In this document: positions 24,411 to 34,122 of the stretch, one piece after another
Layout of the letters: each line of letters begins with the position of its first letter
How positions within the stretch are numbered: position 1 is the stretch's first letter
Source: JAYWGN01 sp043778255
GTDB lineage: Bacteria > Bacteroidota > Bacteroidia > Chitinophagales > Chitinophagaceae
Reading direction: 5' to 3'
Assembly: GCA_043778255.1 (NCBI GenBank)
Contig: JAYWGN010000012.1
Span: forward strand, 1-44,757
Length of the DNA: 44,757 nt
Made by a program: the position numbers and the translations under genes
Notes under the pieces: generated by a model
Databases searched by the model: none
Seen by the model: the letters and a program-made list of their open reading frames with translations, nothing else
What the model was told of the DNA's origin: nothing

Positions 24411-26453
24411 ATGGCACAAGACAATAAAAATGCTAATGTTCCTAACATCAATAATATTGGCAATAACAACAACAAAAAAGCACCAAAATTTTCGTTAAAC
24501 TGGATTTGGATTGCAATAGCAGTACTTATATTGGGGTATCAATTTAGCGTAGGCACATCTGCCCGTACAGGCAAAATGAAACCACAGCAATTTTTAACAG
24601 CATTAGCCAATGGCGAGGTGGCAAATTACCAAATTATTAGCAACAAAAAAGTGGCAAAAGTTACTATTAAAAAAGCATTTTTTAGTAACCCAAAATATAC
24701 CAATAAGGACTCGGTAGAAATACCAACCGATTGGAATAAAAAAATACAGGAAGATGGCCCACACTTTACCGTACAATATGGCGATGCTGCCGAGTTTGAA
24801 AAAAGCATAAATGAAGTGGAAAAAACACACCCCGAAGTAAAAGACCTCAAAACCTTTGAGGTGGATAATGATTGGGTATCGGAACTAATGAGGCTGGTAT
24901 TACCTATACTATTATTTGTAGGTGTAATGCTATTGATGATGCGCAAAATGGGCGGTGCTGCTGGTGGAGGTGGTGCAGGTGGCTTATTTAACATTGGCAA
25001 ATCAAAAGCTACCTTATTTGAAAAAGGCACTAAAGTAAATATAAACTTTGGCGATGTAGCAGGGCTTGAAGAAGCAAAGCAAGAGGTAATGGAAATAGTG
25101 GACTTTTTAAAACAACCTAAAAAATATACTGCCCTAGGGGGCAAAATACCCAAAGGTGCATTACTAATAGGCCCACCAGGTACAGGTAAAACCTTACTAG
25201 CAAAAGCTATGGCTGGCGAAGCACAAGTGCCATTTTTTAGCCTTAGCGGATCCGATTTTGTGGAGTTATTTGTAGGTGTTGGTGCTAGTAGAGTAAGAGA
25301 TTTGTTTAAGCAAGCAAGAGAAAAAGCACCCTGTATTATATTTATAGATGAAATAGATGCAATAGGTAGGGCAAGAGGTAAAAATAGTATGATGAGTAAC
25401 GATGAACGTGAAAATACCCTTAACCAACTGTTGGTAGAAATGGACGGCTTTGGTACCGATAGTGGCATTATAATATTGGCAGCAACCAACCGACCCGATG
25501 TGTTAGATAGTGCCTTACTGAGACCTGGTCGTTTTGATAGGCAAATAAGCATTGACCGACCCGACCTTGTAGGCCGAGAACAAATATTTAAAGTACACTT
25601 AAAAGGTATAACCGTAAGTGAAACATTAGATGTACATAAAATGGCAGAGCAAACACCGGGATTTGCTGGTGCAGATATTGCAAATGTATGCAACGAAGCT
25701 GCTTTAATAGCAGCCCGTAAAAATAAAACCGCTGTAGATATGAGCGACTTTCAAGATGCCATTGACCGTGTAATTGGTGGCTTAGAAAAGAAAAATAAAA
25801 TAATAAGCCCACACGAAAAAAAGGTAATAGCTTACCACGAAGCTGGTCATGCAATATGTGGTTGGTATTTGGAGCATGCTTATCCGCTACTTAAAGTAAC
25901 TATAGTACCACGAGGTACAGCTGCATTGGGTTATGCACAATATACACCTAAGGAGCAGTACTTATATACCACCGAGCAACTATTTGACCAAATATGTATG
26001 ACCCTCGGCGGTAGGGCAAGTGAAGATATTAACTTTGGTAAAATAAGTACAGGAGCTCAAAACGACCTACAACAAATTACCAAAATGGCCTATAGCATGG
26101 TAACCGTATATGGCATGAATGACAAAGTAGGAAACGTAAGTTTTTACGATGCACAACAAAACGAATATAACTTTACCAAACCTTACAGCGACGAAACAGC
26201 CCGTATGATAGACCAAGAGGTACGTGAATTAATAGATAAAGCCTACATACGAACCAAAGAATTACTCAACGAAAAAAAGGAACAAGTAATAAAACTAGCC
26301 GAAGAGTTATTGCTTAAAGAAGTATTATTTGCTAGTGACCTAGAACAACTTATAGGCAAACGACCATACGAAGAAAAGAAAATATTTGAAGATGAAGTAA
26401 CTCCAACACCAGTAGTAATAGAGCCGCTAACCGATACTAGCACAGGGTTGTAG
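24411..26453 (+). CDS. ftsH: ATP-dependent zinc metalloprotease FtsH
   Basis: A 680-residue membrane-bound AAA+ protease for quality control of membrane and some soluble proteins. Layout: TM1 at about 31-45, periplasmic domain, TM2 at about 161-177, a Gly-rich linker, AAA domain with Walker A GPPGTGKT (254-261), pore motif FVGVGA, Walker B IFIDEID (310-316), arginine-finger region RPGRFDRQ, and the zinc site HEAGH (476-480) in the peptidase domain. Residues 1-25 are Asn-rich. All key residues are intact and length is normal. Confidence 0.97.
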   Translation: MAQDNKNANVPNINNIGNNNNKKAPKFSLNWIWIAIAVLILGYQFSVGTSARTGKMKPQQFLTALANGEVANYQIISNKKVAKVTIKKAFFSNPKYTNKDSVEIPTDWNKKIQEDGPHFTVQYGDAAEFEKSINEVEKTHPEVKDLKTFEVDNDWVSELMRLVLPILLFVGVMLLMMRKMGGAAGGGGAGGLFNIGKSKATLFEKGTKVNINFGDVAGLEEAKQEVMEIVDFLKQPKKYTALGGKIPKGALLIGPPGTGKTLLAKAMAGEAQVPFFSLSGSDFVELFVGVGASRVRDLFKQAREKAPCIIFIDEIDAIGRARGKNSMMSNDERENTLNQLLVEMDGFGTDSGIIILAATNRPDVLDSALLRPGRFDRQISIDRPDLVGREQIFKVHLKGITVSETLDVHKMAEQTPGFAGADIANVCNEAALIAARKNKTAVDMSDFQDAIDRVIGGLEKKNKIISPHEKKVIAYHEAGHAICGWYLEHAYPLLKVTIVPRGTAALGYAQYTPKEQYLYTTEQLFDQICMTLGGRASEDINFGKISTGAQNDLQQITKMAYSMVTVYGMNDKVGNVSFYDAQQNEYNFTKPYSDETARMIDQEVRELIDKAYIRTKELLNEKKEQVIKLAEELLLKEVLFASDLEQLIGKRPYEEKKIFEDEVTPTPVVIEPLTDTSTGL

Positions 26454-26480
26454 TAGGTAAATAAAAATATAAATTTAAGT

Positions 26481-26517
26481 AATGCAGGTTATAATTATAA
26501 CCTGCATTTTTATTTTT
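26481..26517. terminator. Terminator after ftsH (28-base perfect palindrome)
   Basis: AATGCAGGTTATAA at 26481-26494 is followed directly by its exact complement at 26495-26508, then a T-rich tract. The GC-bearing base of the stem plus T-run fits an intrinsic terminator for ftsH. Confidence 0.8.
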
Positions 26518-26629
26518 TAACATACTATTTTTTAATAGCAGTCTATTCCTTTTTTTAAAATGCTTTTGGCTATTCAAAAACAAAAAGTCAGTGGAAAAGT
26601 ATAATTATCAAAAATGTACTAATCAAAAA

Positions 26630-27589
26630 TTACTTGGTTTCAAGTAAATAGTTACAAATCCTTTTTATACTTATATGAATAGCTGTGTAAGTAAAGCCTG
26701 GTAATGCTTTCAGTAGTTTTTCATTATTATAGTAAGTAGTAGTTAATGCCGTATGTGCAGTTTCCTTAGTTATAAGTGGTTGCTTATTGGTAATTAGTGC
26801 CTTTAGCTTTGCTAGCCTCCATAGCACAGCAGCTACAAGTGGTGTTACCTTTTTGTTAGGTGCTTTTTTGTTAAATGCTTTTGCAATAGTGTTAAATATT
26901 GTTTGGTAGGTTTGGTTGCTACCGCTTACAATAAATCGTTCATCGGTAATGGGGCTTTGCATTAATTGTAGCATAGCTTCGGCTACATCTAGCACATCTA
27001 CCCAGCCATTAGTACCAGTAGTGTACCAGCCCAATTGGTTATATACTGTTTTAAATAGTTGGGTACTGCTACTATTCCAATCAGCTTCGCCAAGTATAAT
27101 ACTAGGGTTTACAATTACAGCATTTAAGCCTTCGGCTATACCACGCCATACTTCCATTTCGCCCAAGTGTTTGCTTTGCCCATAGTAGCTACCGCCACTT
27201 ACCCATTGCAATGTTTCATCAACTGTTGGGTTATCTTTATGCCTTCCTAGTGCAGCTACGCTACTTACATACACCAATTTATGTACATTATTTGCTAGTG
27301 CTATATTTACAATATTGGCTGTGCCTTCTACATTTGTTTTATACAGGTTTTCTCTATCGGCCGGGTTAAAGCTTACTAGTGCAGCACAATGGTACACTGC
27401 TGTAATGCCCTGCATAGCAGCATCTAAAGCTACTACGTCAAGCAAGTTGGCTTGTATAAGTGTTAAGTTAGGGTTGCTTATAGGTATAGGGGTATGGTGG
27501 TATATAGCTACTACTTGTTGCTGTAGGGCTAGTAGTTTTTTTATTACTTGCTGCCCCAACAAGCCAGAGCCTCCTGTTACTAAGTTCAT
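26630..27589 (-). CDS. NAD-dependent epimerase/dehydratase (extended SDR)
   Basis: A 319-residue Rossmann-fold oxidoreductase. NAD(P)-binding VTGGSGLLGQQV (4-15), the YHCAALVSF segment, VYVSSVAALG with the catalytic Ser region, and YxxxK at Tyr136/Lys140 (SYYGQSK) are all present, so the enzyme should be active. The second half is like dihydroflavonol-reductase/3-beta-HSD relatives. The substrate cannot be named. Its ATG overlaps the stop of the upstream permease gene by four bases (ATGA), so the two are translated together. Confidence 0.88.
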   Translation of the reverse strand: MNLVTGGSGLLGQQVIKKLLALQQQVVAIYHHTPIPISNPNLTLIQANLLDVVALDAAMQGITAVYHCAALVSFNPADRENLYKTNVEGTANIVNIALANNVHKLVYVSSVAALGRHKDNPTVDETLQWVSGGSYYGQSKHLGEMEVWRGIAEGLNAVIVNPSIILGEADWNSSSTQLFKTVYNQLGWYTTGTNGWVDVLDVAEAMLQLMQSPITDERFIVSGSNQTYQTIFNTIAKAFNKKAPNKKVTPLVAAVLWRLAKLKALITNKQPLITKETAHTALTTTYYNNEKLLKALPGFTYTAIHISIKRICNYLLETK

Positions 27590-28959
27590 TTTTTTTGTGG
27601 GTTAAATGCTTTTGCCAAAAAATAAAGTCCAATAAATATTGCCATTACAACTAACCCAATAATGCTACTATGAGGTTGGGTTGCAAGCAAATAAACAGCA
27701 ATAAACGTATAGGCCAATATAAATACAATTGGTAATAATGGGTACAGCCTCATTTCGTATATACCGGTACCGTTAAGGTGCTTGGTACGGTTACGCAGTA
27801 TAAATATAGTAGCTGCCGAAAGTACCATACCAAACGAATCTAAAAATATGGAGAAGCTCAATATTTTATCAAATTCTTTTGCCCAAAATACAGTAAGTAT
27901 AGCTAACAAAGTAAACACTGTTAACGATACCACCAGTACGCCATTTTTTTTGTGTTGCTTCGCAAAAAAGGAAGGCAATATTTTATCTTCGGCCATGGCA
28001 TACATTACCCTTGGGTTGCTCATTAGCAATACATTTACATAAGCCAACACACTTAAAAACAGAAATACCGACAATACTTTTTCGGCCTGTGGCCCAAATA
28101 CTTTTGCAGCCATTATAGCAGCAATATTAGTACTACTACCCAAGGTTTGTAGCCCTATTACTTTAATATAAGCATAGTTAATAGTTAGGTATAATAGTAC
28201 AATTAATGTAATGCCCAAAAATATACCACGGGGCAAATTTTTGCTAGGTTGCTGTACATCGTTACCAAAGTTAATAGTTTGTTGGTAGCCGCCATAGGTA
28301 AAGCTAACTGCCACCAAGCCTATGCCAAATGCTTTAAGGTATTCCTTAAATGTTGGGTTTATAGTACCCATGCTAAATATAGCTTCGTTGTTAGTAGGTG
28401 CAAAAAACAAAGGAGAAATTAACAGTAATATCAACACTATTTTAATAAGGGTAAGTAGGGTTTGTGTTTTGGCGCTAAGCCTAAGCCCCAATAAGTTAAG
28501 CCCATAAAACGTAACTATGGCCACTATAGCAATTATATTATATACTTGATGTACATAGGCTGCATTTGCAGGTAGCTGCATCCAAGCTTTATTGTTAACA
28601 TTAGGAATAAATATACTAGTAATATACTCACTACCCACCAAAGCCACACCTGCTAACGATGCTGCACTACTTACTATAATTACACAATTAATGGCAAATG
28701 CAATGCTTGGGTGGTAAGCATAGCTAAATATTTTGTAGTAGCCACCAGTTACAGGTAGCCTACTCCCAATTTCGGCATAAGTAAGTGCACCACATAAGGC
28801 TACTATACCGCCAACTATCCAAACCAAAAAAAACAAAAAATTGTTAGGGGCTACTTCAGCTACATTTTTGGGAGTTCTAAATATACCCATACCTATTACA
28901 AGGCTTATTACGATCATTGTAAAGTCAAATAAGCCAAGTTTAGTTTTTTGTAGGTTCAT
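27586..28959 (-). CDS. APC-family amino-acid permease
   Basis: A 457-residue integral membrane protein with about twelve hydrophobic helices. TM1 carries the unwound GMGIFRTPKNVAE motif (family: G-x-G-I-F) that binds the substrate amine/carboxyl, followed by WIVGGIVALCGALTYAEIG, typical of the LAT/AAT branch of the APC superfamily. It probably imports or exchanges amino acids; the exact one is unknown. It is translationally coupled to the downstream epimerase and diverges from the transglutaminase-like gene. Confidence 0.9.
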   Translation of the reverse strand: MNLQKTKLGLFDFTMIVISLVIGMGIFRTPKNVAEVAPNNFLFFLVWIVGGIVALCGALTYAEIGSRLPVTGGYYKIFSYAYHPSIAFAINCVIIVSSAASLAGVALVGSEYITSIFIPNVNNKAWMQLPANAAYVHQVYNIIAIVAIVTFYGLNLLGLRLSAKTQTLLTLIKIVLILLLISPLFFAPTNNEAIFSMGTINPTFKEYLKAFGIGLVAVSFTYGGYQQTINFGNDVQQPSKNLPRGIFLGITLIVLLYLTINYAYIKVIGLQTLGSSTNIAAIMAAKVFGPQAEKVLSVFLFLSVLAYVNVLLMSNPRVMYAMAEDKILPSFFAKQHKKNGVLVVSLTVFTLLAILTVFWAKEFDKILSFSIFLDSFGMVLSAATIFILRNRTKHLNGTGIYEMRLYPLLPIVFILAYTFIAVYLLATQPHSSIIGLVVMAIFIGLYFLAKAFNPQKK

Positions 28960-29119
28960 TAGTATAATATTATGAGTGCATAAATTTACACATAACTATC
29001 GTAATACATTAATTATTAAGCTTTTATTTAATGTTGTGGTCCAATAATTATTTTGCCTAAGGTATAATAAATTGCAATACTCCATCGTTACAAATGTAAC
29101 CATACCTAAACCTAAACTA

Positions 29120-29965
29120 ATGAAAAAAATATTTACCAACAAAAAAACAATACCTATTCTATTTGGGTTTTTGTTTGCATCGTCTTTTTACTTGTATTTG
29201 GAGTATAGATACGAGAAAAAAACCTTGAATGCTTTTATTGAATCAATTTATAACACTAAGGGTGTAAATAAATATGATGATGAATCGGTAGTATTAGCAG
29301 CCATGAACAAAACACACCAACAAATGCTACTACGAGAAACCTCAGCAATGGATTTGGATTTAAACACATTTGAAAAATTTTTTACATCGCCAATATTACA
29401 ATTTGCACTTACTAAAAATGGTGCTTGTGGTGGCAACACCCTAGTACTTGCCCAAATACTTAACGGCATGGGCTACAAAGTAAGGCCAGCCCAAATGTAT
29501 GTTAATGGTAAGTATGGTGGACACATAGTATTAGAAGCCGAAATTCAAAAAAATTGGGTAGTGTTTGATCCCTTATATAATTTAAGTTTCAAAAACCCCA
29601 ATGGAACATTAGCTTCATTTAAAGATGTACAAACCAATTGGCATTACTTTAAAGCACAACTACCAAATAACTACCCTACCAATTATAATTACTTTGATGT
29701 ACGCTATACCAATTGGGATAAGCTACCGTACGTAGGCAATGCTATAAAGTCAGTAGCAGCCGTATTTGTAGGCAACAAAGCTGTTAATACCTTTTCGTTC
29801 CGCTCTTATTATTTGAACCCTAAAAAAATATTATTTACTACAAGCTTTGTAATGCTAATTATATGCAGCATTATTGTGCTTAACATACAATATTTAAAAA
29901 TACATATTACCTTACCCACATTTAAGCACAAACCAAAACTAAACACCACTTTAGCAAGTTCGTAA
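29120..29965 (+). CDS. Transglutaminase-like membrane protein
   Basis: A 281-residue protein from the ATG at 29120 (an in-frame TTG at 29072 would add 16 residues unlike a signal peptide). An N-terminal membrane helix (about 11-27) and a C-terminal one (about 238-258) flank an outer domain with the three residues of a transglutaminase/protease-like triad: Cys103 in NGACGGNTLVLAQIL, His135 in KYGGHIVLEAEI and Asp150 in WVVFDPLYN. The order and spacing fit PF01841-like enzymes. The substrate is unknown. It stands alone ahead of the cobalamin riboswitch. Confidence 0.7.
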   Translation: MKKIFTNKKTIPILFGFLFASSFYLYLEYRYEKKTLNAFIESIYNTKGVNKYDDESVVLAAMNKTHQQMLLRETSAMDLDLNTFEKFFTSPILQFALTKNGACGGNTLVLAQILNGMGYKVRPAQMYVNGKYGGHIVLEAEIQKNWVVFDPLYNLSFKNPNGTLASFKDVQTNWHYFKAQLPNNYPTNYNYFDVRYTNWDKLPYVGNAIKSVAAVFVGNKAVNTFSFRSYYLNPKKILFTTSFVMLIICSIIVLNIQYLKIHITLPTFKHKPKLNTTLASS

Positions 29966-29982
29966 TGGCTTTAAAAATGAAA

Positions 29983-30014
29983 TTTGCTATTCTAATTATT
30001 TTACTACACTTTTG
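29983..30014 (+). promoter_or_regulatory. Promoter-like sequence before the cobalamin riboswitch
   Basis: TTTG at 29983-29986 and CACTTTTG at 30007-30014 (one mismatch to TAnnTTTG) are separated by 20 bases. Transcription would begin just ahead of the riboswitch at about 30021. Confidence 0.45.
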
Positions 30015-30020
30015 CAATTG

Positions 30021-30233
30021 ATTTTGGTTTTTGGGCTTACGCCCAAAATTAAAAGGGAATCCGATGTAAACCCGGAGCTATCCCCGTAGCTGTATAAACT
30101 GCCCAACTACCCCTACAAAGGGAGGTTGAAGCAAATGAATCTTAAGTATAATACCACTGTTCAGTTAACAAATTAATAATGGAATGGGAAGGTAAAGATT
30201 CAAAAAGTTTGAGCCAGAAGACCTGCCACAATC
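30021..30233 (+). ncRNA. Cobalamin (adenosylcobalamin-type) riboswitch
   Basis: The leader of the TonB receptor gene has the conserved pieces of a B12 riboswitch in order: a TTTGGTTTTTGGGC opening paired with GCCCAAAA, AAAAGGGAATCCGATGTAAA, CCCGGAGCTATCCCCGTAGC, CCACTGTTCA, GGAATGGGAAGG and the B12 box GAGCCAGAAGACCTGCC (about 30211-30227). Binding of cobalamin should lower expression of the receptor and the membrane protein after it. The receptor start is 124 bases downstream. Confidence 0.9.
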
Positions 30234-30356
30234 AACTAACATTCATTTTGCTTTCGGGAGAAAGGCAAGGAATAGTAAGTGCTGTAGTGGCATTAGTTAT
30301 TTCTTATTTTTTATTTACCAGAAAGCAGTCATTTAAAAAACCCTTTTTTCAATACC

Positions 30357-32315
30357 TTGAAAAAGAAAATTTTAAGCATGGCTGCAATCGTAATTTGCAA
30401 CTTTGCTGTGGCTCAACTGCCACTGCTGGACACCACTTATTTTGGCGAAGCCGTAACTATAACGGCTACCAAAACCTTAACTAAACAAAGCCAAACAGGC
30501 AAAGTAATTACCGTAATTGATAAAGCAATGTTAGAAAATAACAGCGGTAAAACGGTAGCCGAAATATTAAGCCAACAAGCAGGACTCTTTGTAGCAGGTG
30601 CTTATAACACTGCAGGTAGCAATCAAGATGTGTATATGGGCGGTAGTGGTAAGCTACTCTTTTTGCTTAATGGTGTACCACTATACGATGCTTCAACCAT
30701 AGGCAACACATTTGATATAAATAGCATTACCACCCAAAGCCTTAGCCGTATAGAAATACTACGTGGAGCACAATCAACCCTATATGGTAGCGATGCTATA
30801 GCAGGTGTAATTAACCTTATAACTACAGTGCCTACTAGCAAACAGTTTGAGGGCAATGTAAGTGTACAAGCAGGTAGCTACAATACCTATAATACCAGCA
30901 TTGGTATTAGTGGCACAACCGATGGCACTAATTATAATGTACAACTAAGCCACCACAATACTAATGGCATTAGTGCTGCTTATGATAGTACGGGTACCAA
31001 CAATTATGATAACGATGGCTTTCGCCAAAATGCATTTAACGGTACTATAAGTGGCCTAGTATTACCCAAATTATTAGTGGGTGTTACCACCCAAATAAGT
31101 GGCTACAAAGCAGCAGTTGACTATGGTGCTTATAGCGATGATAAGGATTATACCCTCAACAACGAAAACTTTACTACGGCCTTAAATGCCAACTATGCTA
31201 CTACCAAAGGCAAATTATATTATACATTAAGTTATAATAGTACCAGCCGCAATTATTTGAATAACGATAAGGATGTAAACCCTGCCGCATTCAGTACTTA
31301 CGAACAACAAAGCTATGTTGGCAATAGCTTATTTACAGAGTTGTACACCAACCAAAATGTTAGTAAAAATATAGAAATTATAGGCGGTGTAGATTATAGA
31401 GACCTTAACACCACACAAAATTACTTGAGCAAAAGTGCTTATGGCAATTACAGTACTAGTATAAGTAAGGATAGTGTAAGGCAATACATGAAAAGCATTT
31501 TTGCATCGCTACTTATACACACCAATAAGGGATTTAATATGGAACTAGGCAGTAGGTACAACCAACATAGCACTTATGGCAACAATACTACTTATACTAT
31601 AAATCCAAGTTATAATTATAAGCAATACAAAGTATTTGCCAACATTAGCAGTGCCTACAAAGTGCCAAGCTTATACCAACTATATGGCCCAGGTGTGGCT
31701 AACAGTACCTTAAAAGCAGAGGAAAGTAATACATACGAAGTTGGTGTACAATTGGCAACAAATAAATATACAGCAAGAGGCATGTACTTTAATAGAATTA
31801 TAAAAAATGGTATAGATTATAACCTCAATACTTTTGCTTACTTCAACAACAATGTACAAACAGATAATGGTGTACAACTAGAGGCACAATGGCAATACAA
31901 AAAAATAAATATTGCTACAAATTATACTTATGTAACAGGTAGTGTAAATACTAAAAAGTATACTTACAACCCTACTAGCAACAGTTACGATGTAAAAGGC
32001 GATACTACCTACAACAACCTATACCGACGACCCAAACACAGCCTTAACACTACCATTACTTACAAGCCAACTACCCATATAATTGCTAGCACTACACTTC
32101 GCAATATTGGTACTAGGTACGAGGGTCAGTTTGAGGCTATGCCTGTATTGCTTACAGCATACTACACTTTAGATGCTTATATTGCCTATATATGTACCAA
32201 TAAAAATAGGATATTTGCCAACTTCAACAACATAACTAACCAACAATACTTTGATATGTTGGGCTATAATACCAGAGGCTACAATTTTGTGGCAGGTATT
32301 CAAATAAAGTTTTAA
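30357..32315 (+). CDS. btuB: TonB-dependent cobalamin receptor (BtuB-like)
   Basis: A 652-residue outer-membrane receptor. The start is TTG at 30357, which keeps the basic MKKK head of the signal peptide (KILSMAAIVICNFAVA); the ATG at 30378 would remove it. A plug domain (about 35-150: VITVIDKAMLENNSGKTVAE, LFLLNGVPLYD, RIEILRGAQSTLYGSDAIAG) precedes a 22-strand-type barrel ending in Phe (VAGIQIKF). It should take up cobalamin or corrinoids using TonB energy. The riboswitch in front fixes the substrate class well. The DUF6580 gene follows by 24 bases. Confidence 0.92.
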   Translation: MKKKILSMAAIVICNFAVAQLPLLDTTYFGEAVTITATKTLTKQSQTGKVITVIDKAMLENNSGKTVAEILSQQAGLFVAGAYNTAGSNQDVYMGGSGKLLFLLNGVPLYDASTIGNTFDINSITTQSLSRIEILRGAQSTLYGSDAIAGVINLITTVPTSKQFEGNVSVQAGSYNTYNTSIGISGTTDGTNYNVQLSHHNTNGISAAYDSTGTNNYDNDGFRQNAFNGTISGLVLPKLLVGVTTQISGYKAAVDYGAYSDDKDYTLNNENFTTALNANYATTKGKLYYTLSYNSTSRNYLNNDKDVNPAAFSTYEQQSYVGNSLFTELYTNQNVSKNIEIIGGVDYRDLNTTQNYLSKSAYGNYSTSISKDSVRQYMKSIFASLLIHTNKGFNMELGSRYNQHSTYGNNTTYTINPSYNYKQYKVFANISSAYKVPSLYQLYGPGVANSTLKAEESNTYEVGVQLATNKYTARGMYFNRIIKNGIDYNLNTFAYFNNNVQTDNGVQLEAQWQYKKINIATNYTYVTGSVNTKKYTYNPTSNSYDVKGDTTYNNLYRRPKHSLNTTITYKPTTHIIASTTLRNIGTRYEGQFEAMPVLLTAYYTLDAYIAYICTNKNRIFANFNNITNQQYFDMLGYNTRGYNFVAGIQIKF

Positions 32316-32339
32316 TTTTGTAAACAACAACACCAACAA

Positions 32340-32951
32340 ATGCAAGTAAATTTAAAAAAAATAGATATTCGATTTATAGTACTTATTGCCTTAATATTAT
32401 TTGCTGCTAGTATGCGAATATTTAATGTAGCAAATATAACCAACAAGGAATTTGCTCAATTTTCGCCCTTGGCAGCTATGTGTTTATTTGGTGGTAGTAG
32501 CTTTAGCAAACATTGGAAAGCCATACTATTTATAATAGCCACACTGTTTGTTAGTGATATATGCATACAGCAAATGGTGTACCACGGCAAGTACGGTTTT
32601 ATATATAACGGTTGGTACTTGGTATATGCAGTATTTATATTAATAACCCTTATGGGCAAATGGTTAATAAAAAAAGTAACCCTACAAAATGTATTAATTG
32701 CTAGTGTAATAGCAGTAGGCACACATTGGCTCATAATGGACTTTACAGTATGGCTAAGCGGTGGTATTGATATAAGAACCAATTTGCCTTTAAGTAGAGA
32801 TTTTAAAGGACTTACACAATGTTATATACAAGGATGGCCATTTGCAAAAAACCTACTAGCTGGCACTTTGGTATACAGCGGTTTGTTTTTTGGTGTATAT
32901 ACTTGGGTAAGTACTAAAGTAAAAGTAAAGCATTTAGCTTACGCTAAATAA
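32340..32951 (+). CDS. DUF6580 membrane protein, probable corrinoid-linked transporter component
   Basis: A 203-residue protein with about five to six hydrophobic helices (for example IVLIALILFAASMRIFNVAN, ILFIIATLFVSDICIQQMV). The pattern FAQFSPLAAMCLFGGS and LVSD-type helix fit the DUF6580 family, which resembles substrate-binding S components of ECF transporters and is often near B12 genes. It shares the riboswitch-controlled transcript with btuB and ends before a terminator. A role in inner-membrane corrinoid uptake is inferred from context. Confidence 0.75.
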   Translation: MQVNLKKIDIRFIVLIALILFAASMRIFNVANITNKEFAQFSPLAAMCLFGGSSFSKHWKAILFIIATLFVSDICIQQMVYHGKYGFIYNGWYLVYAVFILITLMGKWLIKKVTLQNVLIASVIAVGTHWLIMDFTVWLSGGIDIRTNLPLSRDFKGLTQCYIQGWPFAKNLLAGTLVYSGLFFGVYTWVSTKVKVKHLAYAK

Positions 32952-32972
32952 AACCTTGAGCCCTAAATTATT

Positions 32973-33006
32973 AAAATGACATCGCAATAAGGGTGTCATT
33001 TTTTTT
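32973..33006 (+). terminator. Terminator after the btuB/DUF6580 unit
   Basis: AAAATGACA (32973-32981) pairs with TGTCATTTT (32994-33002) around a 12-base loop, followed by a run of T. It separates the riboswitch-controlled unit from cobT. Confidence 0.75.
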
Positions 33007-33028
33007 ACAAAAAAAATAAAAAGAATTA

Positions 33029-34087
33029 ATGATAAAAGAACAACTACAACATAAAATAAATAGTAAAACAAAACCACTTGGTTCACTAGGGCAGTTAGAA
33101 GATATTGCCTTGCAAATAGGTATAATACAAAATACACTTACCCCACAAATAAATAAACCACATATTGTAGTATTTGCTGCTGACCATGGCATAGCCGCCA
33201 CTGGGCTTGTAAACCCCTACCCACAAGCCGTTACAGCACAAATGGTACTTAACTTTGCTGCAGGTGGAGCTGCTATTAATGTATTGTGCAAACAAAATAA
33301 TATTGACCTCACCGTAGTAGATGCTGGGGTAAATTACGACTTTGAACCAAGCCTACCTATACTGCATGCTAAGGTATATAAAGGCACTATGGATTACACA
33401 AAGCATTGGGCTATTAACGATACTCAATTAAATACTGCACTACATAAAGGTGCCGAAATAGTAGCCACCATTTATAATAATGGTTGCAATACTATAGCCT
33501 TTGGCGAAATGGGTATTGGCAATACAAGTAGTGCCGCACTAATAATGCACCAATATACTATGCTACCCTTAGAGGAATGTGTAGGCCGAGGTACAGGTGC
33601 TAACGATGAGCAATTGCAAAAAAAACTATATGCACTTTACGATGCTGCTGCCTACCACGACCTCGGCTCTTATGACATTACAGCTTATGATGTACTAGCA
33701 AGGGTTGGCGGATTTGAAATTGCAATGATGGCTGCTGCTTATATAAAAGCCTATAAATTAGGCATGGTAATAGTGGTAGACGGATTTATTGCAACAGCTG
33801 CATTATATTGTGCTATAAAAATATTGGACGACCCCGAAGAAAAAACAGTAAGTATTAGTAGCGAATCAAAATTATTACAACACTGCATATTTGCACATAC
33901 AAGTGGCGAACTTGGGCATACCAAAATGTTAGCAAAAATTAATGCAAAGCCTTTGCTACAGCTAGGTATGCGACTAGGCGAAGGTACAGGTGCTGCACTG
34001 GCTATACCTTTACTACAAAGTGCCTGTGCATTTGTAAACGAAATGGCTAGTTTTGAAAGTGCTGGGGTAGAGGAGAAAAATGCTTAA
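33029..34087 (+). CDS. cobT: Nicotinate-nucleotide--dimethylbenzimidazole phosphoribosyltransferase
   Basis: CobT makes alpha-ribazole phosphate from nicotinate mononucleotide and dimethylbenzimidazole for the lower loop of cobalamin. The 352 residues show KPLGSLGQLE at the N-terminus, FAADHGIAATG, NPYPQAVTAQMVLNF, GEMGIGNTSSAAL, GRGTGANDEQL and a C-terminal EGTGAALAIPL with the catalytic Glu region. Length is typical. Downstream, a toxin-antitoxin pair separates it from cobS. Confidence 0.95.
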   Translation: MIKEQLQHKINSKTKPLGSLGQLEDIALQIGIIQNTLTPQINKPHIVVFAADHGIAATGLVNPYPQAVTAQMVLNFAAGGAAINVLCKQNNIDLTVVDAGVNYDFEPSLPILHAKVYKGTMDYTKHWAINDTQLNTALHKGAEIVATIYNNGCNTIAFGEMGIGNTSSAALIMHQYTMLPLEECVGRGTGANDEQLQKKLYALYDAAAYHDLGSYDITAYDVLARVGGFEIAMMAAAYIKAYKLGMVIVVDGFIATAALYCAIKILDDPEEKTVSISSESKLLQHCIFAHTSGELGHTKMLAKINAKPLLQLGMRLGEGTGAALAIPLLQSACAFVNEMASFESAGVEEKNA

Positions 34088-34122
34088 ATACGTTTATAAA
34101 ATAAATATATTAACTTTGAATT

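Noticed and set aside
24626..25693. Long (355-codon) antisense frame
   Set aside because: It lies entirely antisense to ftsH, whose catalytic motifs are complete; the low stop density is a codon-use effect.
30179..30484. Open frame of 101 codons in the btuB leader
   Set aside because: It overlaps the B12 box and the 5' end of btuB in another frame, and the protein is compositionally odd (Gln/Lys/Phe mixture). The riboswitch explains this DNA.
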